Part shown: positions 8,223 to 15,491 of the stretch, piece after piece | How the letters are laid out: the number at the start of each line of letters is the position of its first letter | Position numbering within the stretch: position 1 is the stretch's first letter | DNA from: an uncultured Bacilli bacterium | Lineage (GTDB): Bacteria > Bacillota_I > Bacilli_A > RF39 > UBA660 | Length of the DNA stretch: 44,609 bases | Reading direction: 5' to 3' | Assembly: GCA_947588795.1 (NCBI GenBank) | Contig: CANPZJ010000001.1 | Span: 1 to 44,609, forward strand | Made by a program: the position numbers and the translations under genes | The notes under the pieces: generated by a model | Told to the model about the DNA's origin: nothing | The model's database searches: none | What the model saw: the letters and a program-made list of their open reading frames with translations, nothing else

Positions 8223-8646
8223 TAGATACCTCAAATAAATTTTCGGCAATTTCTTCTAATTTAGAAGAGTTATCATCCATAAATGATTCAAATAAATCCT
8301 TATCCCATATTTCAATACGGTCATTTACGCCAATCACTACACATTCTTTCGTAAGATTGGCGTAACTAACCAATGGGGAGGTAATATTGATTCGACCCAT
8401 TTTGTCGAATTCGCATACAGAGGCACCGGCAAAAAATGATCTCATAAATGTTCGTGCATCTTTTTTGGTAAAAGGTAATTCATTTAATTTATTAACTACT
8501 TTTTCCCAATCTTCCATCGTATATAGATAAAGGCATTTTTCAAGTCCCCTAGTAACTACAATCTTTGTTCTGTCTTCTCTAAATTTACCAGGTAAAACAA
8601 TTCTGCCCTTTTCATCGATGTTGTGATGATATTCTCCCATGAACAT
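8209..8646 (-). CDS. mraZ: Transcriptional regulator MraZ
   Basis: A 145-residue AbrB-fold DNA-binding protein with two tandem SpoVT/AbrB-like repeats. The first opens with MGEYHHNIDEKGRIVLPGKF and the second contains CEFDKMGRINI. MraZ forms ring oligomers and represses its own division operon by binding promoter-proximal GTGG-type repeats, and such repeats are present here just upstream. It is the first gene of the mraZ-rsmH-ftsL-pbp operon. ATG 8646 (MFMGEY) matches the usual start of the family; the second ATG two codons later is the alternative. Confidence 0.95.
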   Translation of the reverse strand: MFMGEYHHNIDEKGRIVLPGKFREDRTKIVVTRGLEKCLYLYTMEDWEKVVNKLNELPFTKKDARTFMRSFFAGASVCEFDKMGRINITSPLVSYANLTKECVVIGVNDRIEIWDKDLFESFMDDNSSKLEEIAENLFEVSSEAL

Positions 8647-8655
8647 TTATATCAC

Positions 8656-8689
8656 CCACTTTCTGCCACAGTTATCCACTGTCTACCAC
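8656..8689 (-). promoter_or_regulatory. MraZ operator: four GTGG repeats at 10-bp period
   Basis: On the minus strand GTGG occurs four times at exactly 10-bp steps (plus-strand CCAC at 8656, 8666, 8676 and 8686) between the promoter and mraZ. Known MraZ boxes are direct repeats of a GTGG/TGGG core at one helical turn, so the protein is expected to bind all four on one face of the helix. Confidence 0.85.
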
Positions 8690-8690
8690 T

Positions 8691-8719
8691 ATTGTACTAT
8701 AAGCTACTTTAAAAGTAAA
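8691..8719 (-). promoter_or_regulatory. Promoter of the mraZ operon
   Basis: Minus-strand -35 TTTACT (8714-8719), 17-bp spacer, -10 TACAAT (8691-8696). The start site would fall inside the GTGG repeat array, as suits autorepression by MraZ. Confidence 0.75.
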
Positions 8720-8866
8720 TAAATATTCCCAATTTATTTTTCATTCATAGTAAATTGACATGTTTTTGACAAAAAGCAACTCATAATTGCTTTGGATATT
8801 TAGATGGTAAAAATATAGAATTTTTATTTAAGAATGATATAATATTTCTATAAGAAAGGCTACATT

Positions 8867-10384
8867 ATGGAAACAAATTCAACTAGTAAACTTATCGAAA
8901 TTGCAAAAAATAAAGGAATTATATTTAGAAGAGGAGAAAAAACTTTATTTACAAAATATAGTTATTTTCAAGTTATAAATGCTTATAAGAATCTTTTTAC
9001 TTATGACGAGGATACTATTGATGAAATAAAAAATAACATTGTTAATAAAGTAAAAGTTGAATTTTATAAAACATCATTTCAAATAAAAAATGATGTTTCT
9101 GATGATAAATTGTACGAAACAATATGCAATAAAATATGTAAAAAATATGGATTAAGTGGTCAAACTTTGTTAGAAAAAGAAGAGCAAATAAAAAGTATAA
9201 AATACCACCATCATATCTATAATCAAGGTACATTGTATACTGATTTCGTAAGAATGTATAAATTTGAACATGAATTAAGAATGATGTTATTAAAATATAC
9301 TTTAATAGTAGAAGAAAGTATAAAAAACATTTTTATTTCTTATCTTAATGACAAAAATGCTGAACCAAATTATTTAGTGAATATGGATAATTATAATACC
9401 AATTCTTTAAAATCAAAATCTTTTGATACAATGAAATTGATAATCGATAAATATGATAACCAAAAATCAAAACCAATAAAACGAAAAAGAGATCAACATT
9501 TAATTGTTCCATACTGGATTATTATTAACGAATTAGCGATGAATCAAACATATTATGCAATGGCAAATTTAAATTCAGATGATTCATATAAGATATTTTT
9601 AAGATGTTTAAATTTTTTTACAAATCTTAATTTGTCAGAAGAAAAAAGAGGAAAAACACCAAAACAATTAAATTATGAAAAGAAAATGGTTAACAATTTT
9701 AAAACTTTATTATGTTATTTAGGTGAATTTAGAAATATGTTAGCACATAACCAACCTATATATTGTTATAATGTATTAAATTATAATATTAATGGTAATC
9801 CTAAGTTTGAATATGAATTGCCACTAGTTAATCCTTCATATATAGATAAAACCGGAAATAAAGTAGATATAAAAAAACAACAAATAAATATAATGGGATC
9901 TTTAATGAATAGTTTAAAAGAATATTTTGGCAGTGATAATTTCAACTCAAATAATTCAACTAAATTAGATCTTTCAAAAATAATATATATTTTATATAAA
10001 ATGCTAAAACATATTGATAAAAACACTAATTTTTATTCTGAATTAGTCGAAATATATTCAAAATATAATATAATTTTAAGTAAATCAGTTATTAATGTGG
10101 AAAATCCCAAAAAAATCAACGAAATGAAAAATGCTATTTCAAAATTGTCTACATATGATATGGAAATATCTAGTTTTATTAAAAAAATAGAATCTGGTAA
10201 AGCTTATAAATCAGGTTTAAAGTCTAAAGAAAGACAGTTAAAGGATATAACAAAACAAATAAATACCATATTAAAAAGCATTAATGTCAATGTGGTTAAA
10301 TCTAAATATAAACATTTTCCAGTAGGAAAACGATATACTGAATTTACAGGAATTAATTCAAACTTTTTTAATAATATAAAATAA
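8867..10384 (+). CDS. Abi_2-family (AbiD/AbiF-like) abortive infection protein
   Basis: A 505-residue cytosolic protein of the Abi_2 type, a HEPN-superfamily group implicated in phage defence. Matching features are the N-terminal block (KNKGIIFRRGEKTLF, then YSYFQVINAYKNLF), a central helix FVRMYKFEHELRMMLL followed by VEESIKNIF, and RNMLAH at 289-294, an RX4H HEPN ribonuclease motif, followed by a Tyr. The C-terminal 170 residues are Lys/Asn-rich and not recognised, making the protein longer than many Abi_2 members. ATG 8867 follows AAAGG seven bases upstream; a TATAAT lies at 8838-8843 with a weak -35. It stands alone, divergent from mraZ. A candidate small RNA with its own promoter lies just downstream. 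Family role is established knowledge; RNase activity here is inferred. Confidence 0.8.
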   Translation: METNSTSKLIEIAKNKGIIFRRGEKTLFTKYSYFQVINAYKNLFTYDEDTIDEIKNNIVNKVKVEFYKTSFQIKNDVSDDKLYETICNKICKKYGLSGQTLLEKEEQIKSIKYHHHIYNQGTLYTDFVRMYKFEHELRMMLLKYTLIVEESIKNIFISYLNDKNAEPNYLVNMDNYNTNSLKSKSFDTMKLIIDKYDNQKSKPIKRKRDQHLIVPYWIIINELAMNQTYYAMANLNSDDSYKIFLRCLNFFTNLNLSEEKRGKTPKQLNYEKKMVNNFKTLLCYLGEFRNMLAHNQPIYCYNVLNYNINGNPKFEYELPLVNPSYIDKTGNKVDIKKQQINIMGSLMNSLKEYFGSDNFNSNNSTKLDLSKIIYILYKMLKHIDKNTNFYSELVEIYSKYNIILSKSVINVENPKKINEMKNAISKLSTYDMEISSFIKKIESGKAYKSGLKSKERQLKDITKQINTILKSINVNVVKSKYKHFPVGKRYTEFTGINSNFFNNIK

Positions 10385-10431
10385 AATGTATAATTGCCCT
10401 AAAAAAAGCATATAAATATAATGGTTACATA

Positions 10432-10460
10432 TTTACAAGCATATTAAAATATGATATTAT
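10432..10460 (+). promoter_or_regulatory. Promoter of candidate small RNA downstream of the Abi gene
   Basis: -35 TTTACA (10432-10437), 17-bp spacer, -10 TATTAT (10455-10460). No ORF follows; the only thing downstream before a terminator is about 50 nt of RNA. Confidence 0.65.
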
Positions 10461-10466
10461 GAATAT

Positions 10467-10518
10467 GTAATTAAATTCCGTTGTTAATGGGGGAAAGAGA
10501 AACTGAGGTTTCTTTTTT
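10467..10518 (+). ncRNA. Candidate small RNA with intrinsic terminator, next to the Abi_2 gene
   Basis: Predicted transcript of about 50 nt between a good promoter and a terminator hairpin (AGAAAC/GTTTCT with TGAG loop, then a T run). A first hairpin can form between TTCC (10476-10479) and GGAA (10492-10495), leaving G-rich bases that could form a tertiary contact. No start codon with a ribosome site gives a meaningful peptide. I recall that some Abi_2 (AbiF) genes are reported beside a structured RNA, but I cannot check whether this one matches. Confidence 0.5.
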
Positions 10519-10565
10519 CTTTATATAAATTTTATATAAGAATTACAAAAAATCTCATTTGAAAA

Positions 10566-11297
10566 TTATTTAATTCTTTTTAAAGTTATTGTATGATTAT
10601 TTTGTTTTGCCATTTCTAACAATTTCATTAAATCACACTCATCAGTTTTTAAATCACTTTGAAGCATTTTTATTAAATACATTATAGTATTGCTATCCAT
10701 TGGTAAGATAATATTATTATCAAAATAATTATTTAATACTTCTTGGGCTTTATTAAATAAATCTAAATCTTTAGTAAATGTTGATTCATTTTTATCTTTC
10801 TCACTCTTTAAATTATTTCTTTTAGTATTATGCAAAATATTTTCTATTCTTTGTAATTCATTTAAAGCAATCTTACTATTTCTTTTATCTTTTTCTGCTA
10901 CTTTCATAAACGAATCAGATAAATAAGCAAAACGATAAGCCATTAAGAAATTAATTAAAAACAAAAGAATAGTAATTAATAAAGGAATATTTGTTATAAT
11001 TAAAGCAAAAGATACTAAGGTTAGAAAAGATGATCCTAAAAGATTAGTAATAATTTTTAAATTAATATTTTCATTTTCTTTTAATATATTATTTATTAAT
11101 TCTTTTAATTTATTAACTTGTTCTTGTAGTTTATCTATATCATTATCATAATTTAATAAATCATTTAAAGATGCATACTTAAAAGAAGCAAAATAAAGAT
11201 TACTAGATTTGCTTTCTAATATATTAATAGATTCATATATTTCTTTAAAGCTTTCTTCTGGCTTTAAAAAAAGTAAATTAATAAAATCTTTTAACAT
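10566..11297 (-). CDS. Membrane protein with coiled coils, unknown function
   Basis: A 243-residue protein not recognised as a known family. It has an N-terminal helical region with coiled-coil character (about 50-95, rich in Leu, Asn, Lys and Glu), a hydrophobic hairpin of two likely membrane spans (about 96-135), and a cytosolic helical C-terminal half with heptad-like Leu/Ile spacing. ATG 11297 is chosen because GGTGAG precedes it at normal spacing; an upstream in-frame ATG at 11324 lies inside the rpmF terminator hairpin. It follows yceD-rpmF on the same strand but is separated from it by that terminator, so expression may depend on read-through. Confidence 0.65.
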   Translation of the reverse strand: MLKDFINLLFLKPEESFKEIYESINILESKSSNLYFASFKYASLNDLLNYDNDIDKLQEQVNKLKELINNILKENENINLKIITNLLGSSFLTLVSFALIITNIPLLITILLFLINFLMAYRFAYLSDSFMKVAEKDKRNSKIALNELQRIENILHNTKRNNLKSEKDKNESTFTKDLDLFNKAQEVLNNYFDNNIILPMDSNTIMYLIKMLQSDLKTDECDLMKLLEMAKQNNHTITLKRIK

Positions 11298-11313
11298 ATA
11301 ACTCACCTTTAAT

Positions 11314-11337
11314 GAAAAAAGCAACCAAATTGGTTAC
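11314..11337 (-). terminator. Terminator after rpmF
   Basis: Minus-strand stem GTAACC/GGTTGC with an AATTT loop followed by six T, directly after the rpmF stop codon. Confidence 0.8.
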
Positions 11338-11340
11338 TAA

Positions 11341-11526
11341 TTAATTTTCTTCTTCAACTTTTAAAACGTTTGAACCTTTATAATTACCACATTTAGTACA
11401 TGCTCTATGTGGTCTTAAAGGAGCACCACATTTTGGACAAGTAGTAACTGAGCCAACTTCTTTTTTTAAATGAGTTCTTCTCATATTCTTTTTAGTTTTA
11501 CTTGTTCTTCTAAAAGGAACTGCCAT
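11341..11526 (-). CDS. rpmF: 50S ribosomal protein bL32
   Basis: A 61-residue ribosomal protein of the large subunit. The start MAVPFRRTSKTKKNMRR is diagnostic, and the zinc-binding form is shown by two CxxC pairs, CPKCG and CTKCG. It is two bases downstream of yceD, the standard yceD-rpmF arrangement, and ends in a strong terminator. Confidence 0.97.
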   Translation of the reverse strand: MAVPFRRTSKTKKNMRRTHLKKEVGSVTTCPKCGAPLRPHRACTKCGNYKGSNVLKVEEEN

Positions 11527-11528
11527 AA

Positions 11529-12005
11529 CTAATCATCACCTTTCAATAAATCTTCTAATTTTTGAAGTCGTGGATCAATATCTTGTGATTTCTCTCCACT
11601 TCCTAATTCCCAACCATTACCTTTAAGATTCTTATTAGTTACAGTAGTATAACTAATGGGAACTTCCAATACAATATTTTGCCATAAAATTTGCTTTAAA
11701 TCAAGTGTATTTTGACTATTTTGATAACTTCCTTCATAATTTTCCACTAAATCTTCTAAATTTTCTTCTATTTTGGTATTTATTTTATACCAAACTTTAT
11801 CGAGAGAGATAGAATCTTCAATTAATATTTGACCAGATACAATAGCATTTAAACTAATATCATTATTACTATTTTCGGAAATAGACCCTTTAATATTTAA
11901 ATCTTTTACCCCATATATTCTTTTATCAGTACCATCATAATCATTTAAAGTTTCATTAAACTCTATGACATTTTTATAATTTAATTCATCTAAGTTAATT
12001 AACAT
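11529..12005 (-). CDS. yceD: YceD family (DUF177) protein
   Basis: A 158-residue protein of the YceD/DUF177 family, linked with large-subunit rRNA or ribosome assembly in other bacteria and plants but of unsettled activity. It has the expected length, the DLNIKGSISEN and AIVSGQILIEDSISL strands, and a C-terminal acidic end with DPRLQKLEDLL, the family's DPRLxxL signature. It lacks the Cys pair some members carry. Position directly before rpmF supports the call. It is driven by the promoter at 12026-12054. Confidence 0.9.
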   Translation of the reverse strand: MLINLDELNYKNVIEFNETLNDYDGTDKRIYGVKDLNIKGSISENSNNDISLNAIVSGQILIEDSISLDKVWYKINTKIEENLEDLVENYEGSYQNSQNTLDLKQILWQNIVLEVPISYTTVTNKNLKGNGWELGSGEKSQDIDPRLQKLEDLLKGDD

Positions 12006-12025
12006 AATAATCCCTTTCTTTGATA

Positions 12026-12054
12026 ATTATAAATGCTTTAGGAAATTATTGCAA
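12026..12054 (-). promoter_or_regulatory. yceD-rpmF promoter, sharing its -35 with the divergent gene
   Basis: Minus strand: -35 TTGCAA (12049-12054), 17-bp spacer, -10 TATAAT (12026-12031). TTGCAA is its own reverse complement, and on the plus strand the same six bases are followed 17 bp later by TAATAT (12072-12077), a promoter for 12094-12387. The two promoters would compete for RNA polymerase. Confidence 0.8.
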
Positions 12055-12093
12055 GAAAGATAAATAAATGCTAATATTTATTTAGGTGGTATA

Positions 12094-12387
12094 ATGTATC
12101 GATTGAAAATATATTCTTTAAGTAAAGAAGAAAGAAATAAATTAAAAGAAGAATTTTATCAAACAGATATAGGTAAAGATTTAAAATTAAGATTAACTAG
12201 ATTACTTATTATAGGTATCTTGGGCATATTATTTAGTATTTATCTATTTATTAGTAATACATCTATCTTTGATATTATAACTGGTATTATTTTAGTAATA
12301 GCATCTTTAGTATTTATCATCGCAAGTTTTAGATTAAGAATTACTAAATTAAATGATTATTTAGTAAAAAGCAAGAAAAAGAAATAA
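12094..12387 (+). CDS. Small two-span membrane protein, unknown
   Basis: A 97-residue protein with a charged N-terminal third (KEERNKLKEEFYQTDIGKD), two hydrophobic spans (about 36-53 and 59-77) and a basic tail ending KSKKKK. No family recognised. AGGTGG lies only four bases before ATG, and the predicted start site leaves a leader of about ten bases, so initiation may be inefficient. It is divergent from yceD, with which it shares a -35 box, and ends in a terminator at 12381-12413. Confidence 0.7.
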   Translation: MYRLKIYSLSKEERNKLKEEFYQTDIGKDLKLRLTRLLIIGILGILFSIYLFISNTSIFDIITGIILVIASLVFIIASFRLRITKLNDYLVKSKKKK

Positions 12388-12413
12388 GTTACCAAATAAT
12401 TTATTTCTTTTTT
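12381..12413 (+). terminator. Terminator after 12094-12387
   Basis: Stem GAAATAA/TTATTTC followed by seven T; it starts inside the stop region of the upstream gene and ends next to the -10 box of the downstream one. Confidence 0.75.
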
Positions 12414-12427
12414 AAATACAATTTAAT

Positions 12428-12802
12428 ATGAAGGATTACTTACGCGATTTAAAATTATTAAAAGAAGAAGATATTATTTGGTATATATATTATTTTATTG
12501 TAACATTTGCCATTATTGCTAATAGTTTTGAAGAAAAATATATTTATGAAGGTAATAAAAAAGATCGCTTAAATGGTCGTAAAATAAATGTTGTTCTTTT
12601 AATAATTGCCCTACTTATTTATATTTATTATGTAATTATTGCTATTCAAGATTTAAATTTAAGTAAAAGTAAAGATGCAAATAGACAAAGAATTGCGATG
12701 GAAAGATTAATTACAACTTTAGTATTTTTAGTTGGTGGTGCCTTATCTTTATATACTGAGCTAGATGATAATGCTGGTGATGTAGATTTAGCTATCTTCT
12801 AA
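12428..12802 (+). CDS. Small membrane protein, possibly leaderless mRNA
   Basis: A 124-residue protein, unrecognised. It shows one moderately hydrophobic helix near the N-terminus (about 18-34), a basic loop (KKDRLNGRKIN), a strong span (about 56-74), a second basic loop and a last span (about 92-107). No ribosome-binding site lies before ATG. Instead a TACAAT (12417-12422) ends five bases before the ATG, so the transcript may start at or beside the start codon. The last four bases overlap the 3' end of the convergent deacetylase pseudogene. Confidence 0.65.
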   Translation: MKDYLRDLKLLKEEDIIWYIYYFIVTFAIIANSFEEKYIYEGNKKDRLNGRKINVVLLIIALLIYIYYVIIAIQDLNLSKSKDANRQRIAMERLITTLVFLVGGALSLYTELDDNAGDVDLAIF

Positions 12803-13936
12803 CTAACATTATAATATATTTTATTTTTTTCTAAAGGAACATTTTTTAATTTAAATAATTCCGATACACTCATTACTTGATAACCTTTACTATATAAAAT
12901 AGGTAGTAATTCTTCAATAGCAGAAGCACTACTATCATAAGCATCATGAAATAAAATAATATCACCATCTTTAATATTATCAATTACATAATTAACTAAA
13001 TAATCACTACTACGATAACGCCAGTCATTAGTGTCTAGACTCCATAATATGTATGATGCATCAAGTAAAGTTTGTTGACTTTCATTTATAGAACCATATG
13101 GTGGTCTTATTAAATTCATATTCTCGTTAAATATGCTTTGATAAAATTCATTCATATTTTTAAAATCATTTATTACTTCTTCATCACTAAGTTTTTTCAT
13201 ATTTTGATGATGATAAGTATGACTACCTATTTCATTACCTAAATTTTTAATATTTATAAGTAAATCTTTATTATAGACTGCTCTTTCGCCAACAATAAAA
13301 AAAGTTGCATGAAAATGATTATCTTGAAGTGATGCTAAAATACGATCAGTTTTATTTTTATTAGGACTATCATCAAAAGTAATGGCGACACTTTTCTTCG
13401 CATTAGTATAATCATATCCAGATTCATTTTGATAATCTTTATCTAAAGATGCGGTAAAATTAATACAATCTTTTATTTCATTATAATTTACTTTTAGATA
13501 TAGAAGCTCTTCTACTTGTGGGTTAGTTTCGACATTATTAAAATAAATTACTAATTCATTATCTCTTAAAATATAACTTTTATTTATGTTTTCATTTATT
13601 AAAGTATCGGCGACAAATTTCGGATATTTTAATATTATAATCTTCTATTTTTTCTTCTTTAATCAAATCTTCTATTTTAAGTTCATTTTCGGTTCCATAT
13701 TCATATATTTTACTTAAATAATTATCATAACTATCTTTATATAAATAACTAGTTATACTTTCGCCTAGAGTATTTTTTTCGACTAAAACATAATTATTAT
13801 CATTCTCATAAAAACATAAATCTACCTTAGATTCTTCTTTTTTATTACTAAATATACTAATAGTTACTATATTTACAATAACCATTAAAAATATTATAAA
13901 AATAGCTATTTTTAAATATAAACTCTTTCTTTCCAT
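12799..13936 (-). pseudogene. Polysaccharide deacetylase (NodB family), frameshifted
   Basis: Membrane-anchored NodB-type deacetylase, the kind that removes acetyl groups from peptidoglycan or another cell-surface glycan. Reading is split. Frame 1 (13936 to a TGA at 13592) encodes an N-terminal membrane anchor and extracellular stalk. Frame 2 continues with KYPKFVADTL and runs to 12799 with every NodB motif: AITFDDSPN, SHTYHHQN, RPPYG, WSLDTNDW and ILFHDAYD. The motif 1 Gly is Ser here. Removing one A from the AAAA run on the minus strand (plus 13627-13630) joins the frames as NIKYPKF. Frame 2 has no good start before an internal ATG at 13200, which would lose the first two motifs. A sequencing error or an on/off frameshift are alternatives to a true pseudogene. 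Confidence 0.8.
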
Positions 13937-13975
13937 ACCACATCATTTTTAGTATGGTTATATTTTAAAATTTCA

Positions 13976-14004
13976 TTTACAAAATAAGTTATTTTTTTTA
14001 TAAT
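13976..14004 (+). promoter_or_regulatory. Promoter of the dCMP deaminase gene
   Basis: -35 TTTACA (13976-13981), 17-bp spacer, -10 TATAAT (13999-14004); AGAGG ribosome site follows before ATG 14023. Confidence 0.8.
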
Positions 14005-14022
14005 TTAAAGAGAGGTAATGTT

Positions 14023-14508
14023 ATGAGAGTTGATAAAGTAAATTATTATTTAGATATTGCGGAAGCAGTAGCAGAAAGAGGCACTTGTTTAAGAAGAAAT
14101 TTTGGGGCTGTTATTGTTAAAAATGATGAAATAATTTCGACAGGTTATGTGGGAGCTCCGCGTGGTAGAAAAAATTGCTGTGATTTAAAATATTGTACAA
14201 GAGAAAAATTAAATATTCCAAGAGGAGAAAGATACGAATTATGTCGTAGTGTTCATGCGGAACAAAACGCAATTATTTCGGCTTCAAGAAAAGAAATGAT
14301 TGATTCTACTCTATATTTAGTTGGCATAAATTATGAAGATGGCAAATATGTGGAAAATGCAAGACCATGTGCACTATGTAAAAGAATGATTATTAATGCT
14401 GGTATTAAAGAAATATATGTGAGAAACACTAAAAAAGAATTCACCAAAATAGATGTTGATGAATTCATTAAACAAGATGAATCATTAGAAGGAGTTAAAG
14501 GTTATTAA
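14023..14508 (+). CDS. Deoxycytidylate deaminase (ComEB-like)
   Basis: A 161-residue zinc-dependent cytidine/deoxycytidylate deaminase; dCMP to dUMP conversion supplies the thymidylate pathway. The catalytic HAE motif is His78-Ala-Glu80 and the zinc-binding PCALC is Cys116/Cys119. Extra Cys residues (Cys52, 53 and 58) lie in the insertion typical of the dCMP deaminase/ComE operon protein 2 family. The N-terminal KVNYYLDIAEAVAERGTC block also fits. No comEA or comEC is adjacent, so a competence role is not implied. It is monocistronic: own promoter, and a terminator spanning the stop codon. Confidence 0.93.
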   Translation: MRVDKVNYYLDIAEAVAERGTCLRRNFGAVIVKNDEIISTGYVGAPRGRKNCCDLKYCTREKLNIPRGERYELCRSVHAEQNAIISASRKEMIDSTLYLVGINYEDGKYVENARPCALCKRMIINAGIKEIYVRNTKKEFTKIDVDEFIKQDESLEGVKGY

Positions 14509-14517
14509 CTTCTTTTT
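14489..14517 (+). terminator. Terminator of the dCMP deaminase gene
   Basis: Ten-pair stem (one G-T pair) AAGGAGTTAA/TTAACTTCTT followed by a T run; it overlaps the end of the coding region. Confidence 0.7.
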
Positions 14518-14935
14518 ATTTATGTAAAATTCTTCTCGTATATTTTTCTTTAACAACTGGTACACCATTTTCCCAACGGCCACAATGTTCTTTTTCAAAA
14601 CTATTTAAAATACTATCTATATATAATATATTTTGAATATCAAGAAACCCTTTAACTTTCATATCAATCATTTCACTCGTAATTGCATCAAAGCGATCAG
14701 GATCAATAACTCCAATAATATGTAAATAAGGATGAGAAGTAGAACGATTTAAAACCGCTACATTCCATTTTTTAAACCCTTTGCCATATCCTAATTTACT
14801 ACATTCACATTTGGGCACTAATAAATGATGTAAATCAAGTTCAGCTGAAATTGATTCAAAAGAATATCCCATAAAATCGAAACCTAATTTATCTATTTTA
14901 TATTTTCTAATCATTTCTCTGTGAATTTTACGCAT
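14516..14935 (-). CDS. HNH-like small protein, unknown
   Basis: A 139-residue protein. ATG 14935 is preferred over a GTG nine bases upstream, which would sit almost on top of the AGAGGG ribosome site. The centre has an arrangement like a beta-beta-alpha metal endonuclease: LDLHHLLVPK (His36, His37), KWNVAVLN (Asn58, Asn63), then SHPYLHII (His68, His72). Three Cys lie nearby (CEC and HCGRW). This is suggestive of an HNH-type fold, but I cannot assign it to a named family. No toxin, methylase or phage gene is adjacent. Function unknown. Confidence 0.6.
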   Translation of the reverse strand: MRKIHREMIRKYKIDKLGFDFMGYSFESISAELDLHHLLVPKCECSKLGYGKGFKKWNVAVLNRSTSHPYLHIIGVIDPDRFDAITSEMIDMKVKGFLDIQNILYIDSILNSFEKEHCGRWENGVPVVKEKYTRRILHK

Positions 14936-15065
14936 GACTATCACTACCCTCTGAAATTAATACACTCTCTAATAAAGTTATAACATAATTTTTATTGTTT
15001 GAAAACAAAAAATCACTTAAATTTAAATATTGTTTTAAAATTTATTATACTCACTATTTTTGGGC

Positions 15066-15105
15066 AAAAAAATAGTACTCAATCTTTGAAAGATTAAGTA
15101 CTTTT
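15066..15105 (-). terminator. Terminator of the tRNA transcript, possibly bidirectional
   Basis: Stem AGTACTcAATCT/AGATTaAGTACT with a 5-nt loop, flanked by seven A on the left (seven T on the minus strand) and four T on the right. It follows the tRNA pair on the minus strand. The 14936-15060 stretch contains no gene that I can support. Confidence 0.75.
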
Positions 15106-15193
15106 ACCAATTTGTTAGGTAAGTACTCAACTTGACATAGCTAAGTATTTCCTTTTTTATTCTATACAAGTTTCCTTGACATATTCAAAATTT

Positions 15194-15278
15194 TGGTGCA
15201 CCTGAAGGGACTTGAACCCCCACGGATATTTCCACTAGATCCTAAGTCTAGCGCGTCTACCAGTTCCGCCACAGGTGC
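15194..15278 (-). tRNA. tRNA-Leu (anticodon UAG)
   Basis: An 85-nt class II tRNA. The acceptor GCACCTG pairs with CAGGTGC, with discriminator A and an encoded CCA. D-arm region GGCGGAACTGGTAGACGC, anticodon stem CTAGA/TCTAG around loop CTTAGGA (anticodon TAG), a long variable arm, and GGTTCAAGTCC in the T arm. It closely follows the second tRNA (7-nt gap), so they are co-transcribed. Confidence 0.95.
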
Positions 15279-15285
15279 ACTTAAA

Positions 15286-15362
15286 TGGTGGACCTCGTAG
15301 GACTCGAACCTACGACCGCCCGGTTATGAGCCGGATGCTCTAACCAACTGAGCTAGAGGTCC
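15286..15362 (-). tRNA. tRNA with CAU anticodon (Met, or Ile2 if lysidine-modified)
   Basis: A 77-nt tRNA. Acceptor GGACCTC/GAGGTCC, encoded CCA, D arm AGCTCAGTTGGTTAGAGC, anticodon loop CTCATAA (CAT), T arm GTAGGTTCGAGTCCTAC. The acceptor lacks the unpaired first base of an initiator, so this is elongator Met or the AUA-reading Ile2; sequence alone does not settle which. Confidence 0.93.
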
Positions 15363-15373
15363 ATTGCTTTTTC

Positions 15374-15402
15374 ATTATACTATAATTGTAGTGAACTTGC
15401 AA
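15374..15402 (-). promoter_or_regulatory. Promoter of the tRNA pair
   Basis: Minus strand: -35 TTGCAA (15397-15402), 17-bp spacer, -10 TATAAT (15374-15379), ending 11 bases before the first tRNA. Confidence 0.85.
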
Positions 15403-15425
15403 GAGCAATTCTTGCAAAATGGCAT

Positions 15426-15472
15426 ATGTTGTATTTTTGCAATTTCATTTTGTTTTTGCAAAAATACAACAT
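15426..15472. repeat. Perfect 17-bp inverted repeat without T tail
   Basis: Arms 15426-15442 and 15456-15472 (ATGTTGTATTTTTGCAA and its complement) are separated by 13 bases. It lies between the stop of 15492-16343 and the tRNA promoter. It could end the long surface operon, but no T run follows on either strand. TTGCAA also recurs at 15397 and 15412 just alongside. Confidence 0.7.
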
Positions 15473-15491
15473 AATAAACTTATTAGAACAT

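Noticed and set aside
8867..10520. Mobile element or prophage carrying the Abi gene
   Set aside because: No integrase, transposase, target duplication or tRNA-linked attachment site was found around it; base composition is like the neighbours.
13592..13640. Programmed +1 frameshift in the deacetylase gene
   Set aside because: The only run is four A; no rare codon, stop context or stimulatory structure typical of programmed sites is evident. A mutation or sequencing error is simpler.
15426..15472. Intrinsic terminator for the lipoprotein cluster
   Set aside because: The stem is strong but no T run follows on the minus strand (ATGCCATT), so it is annotated as an inverted repeat only.
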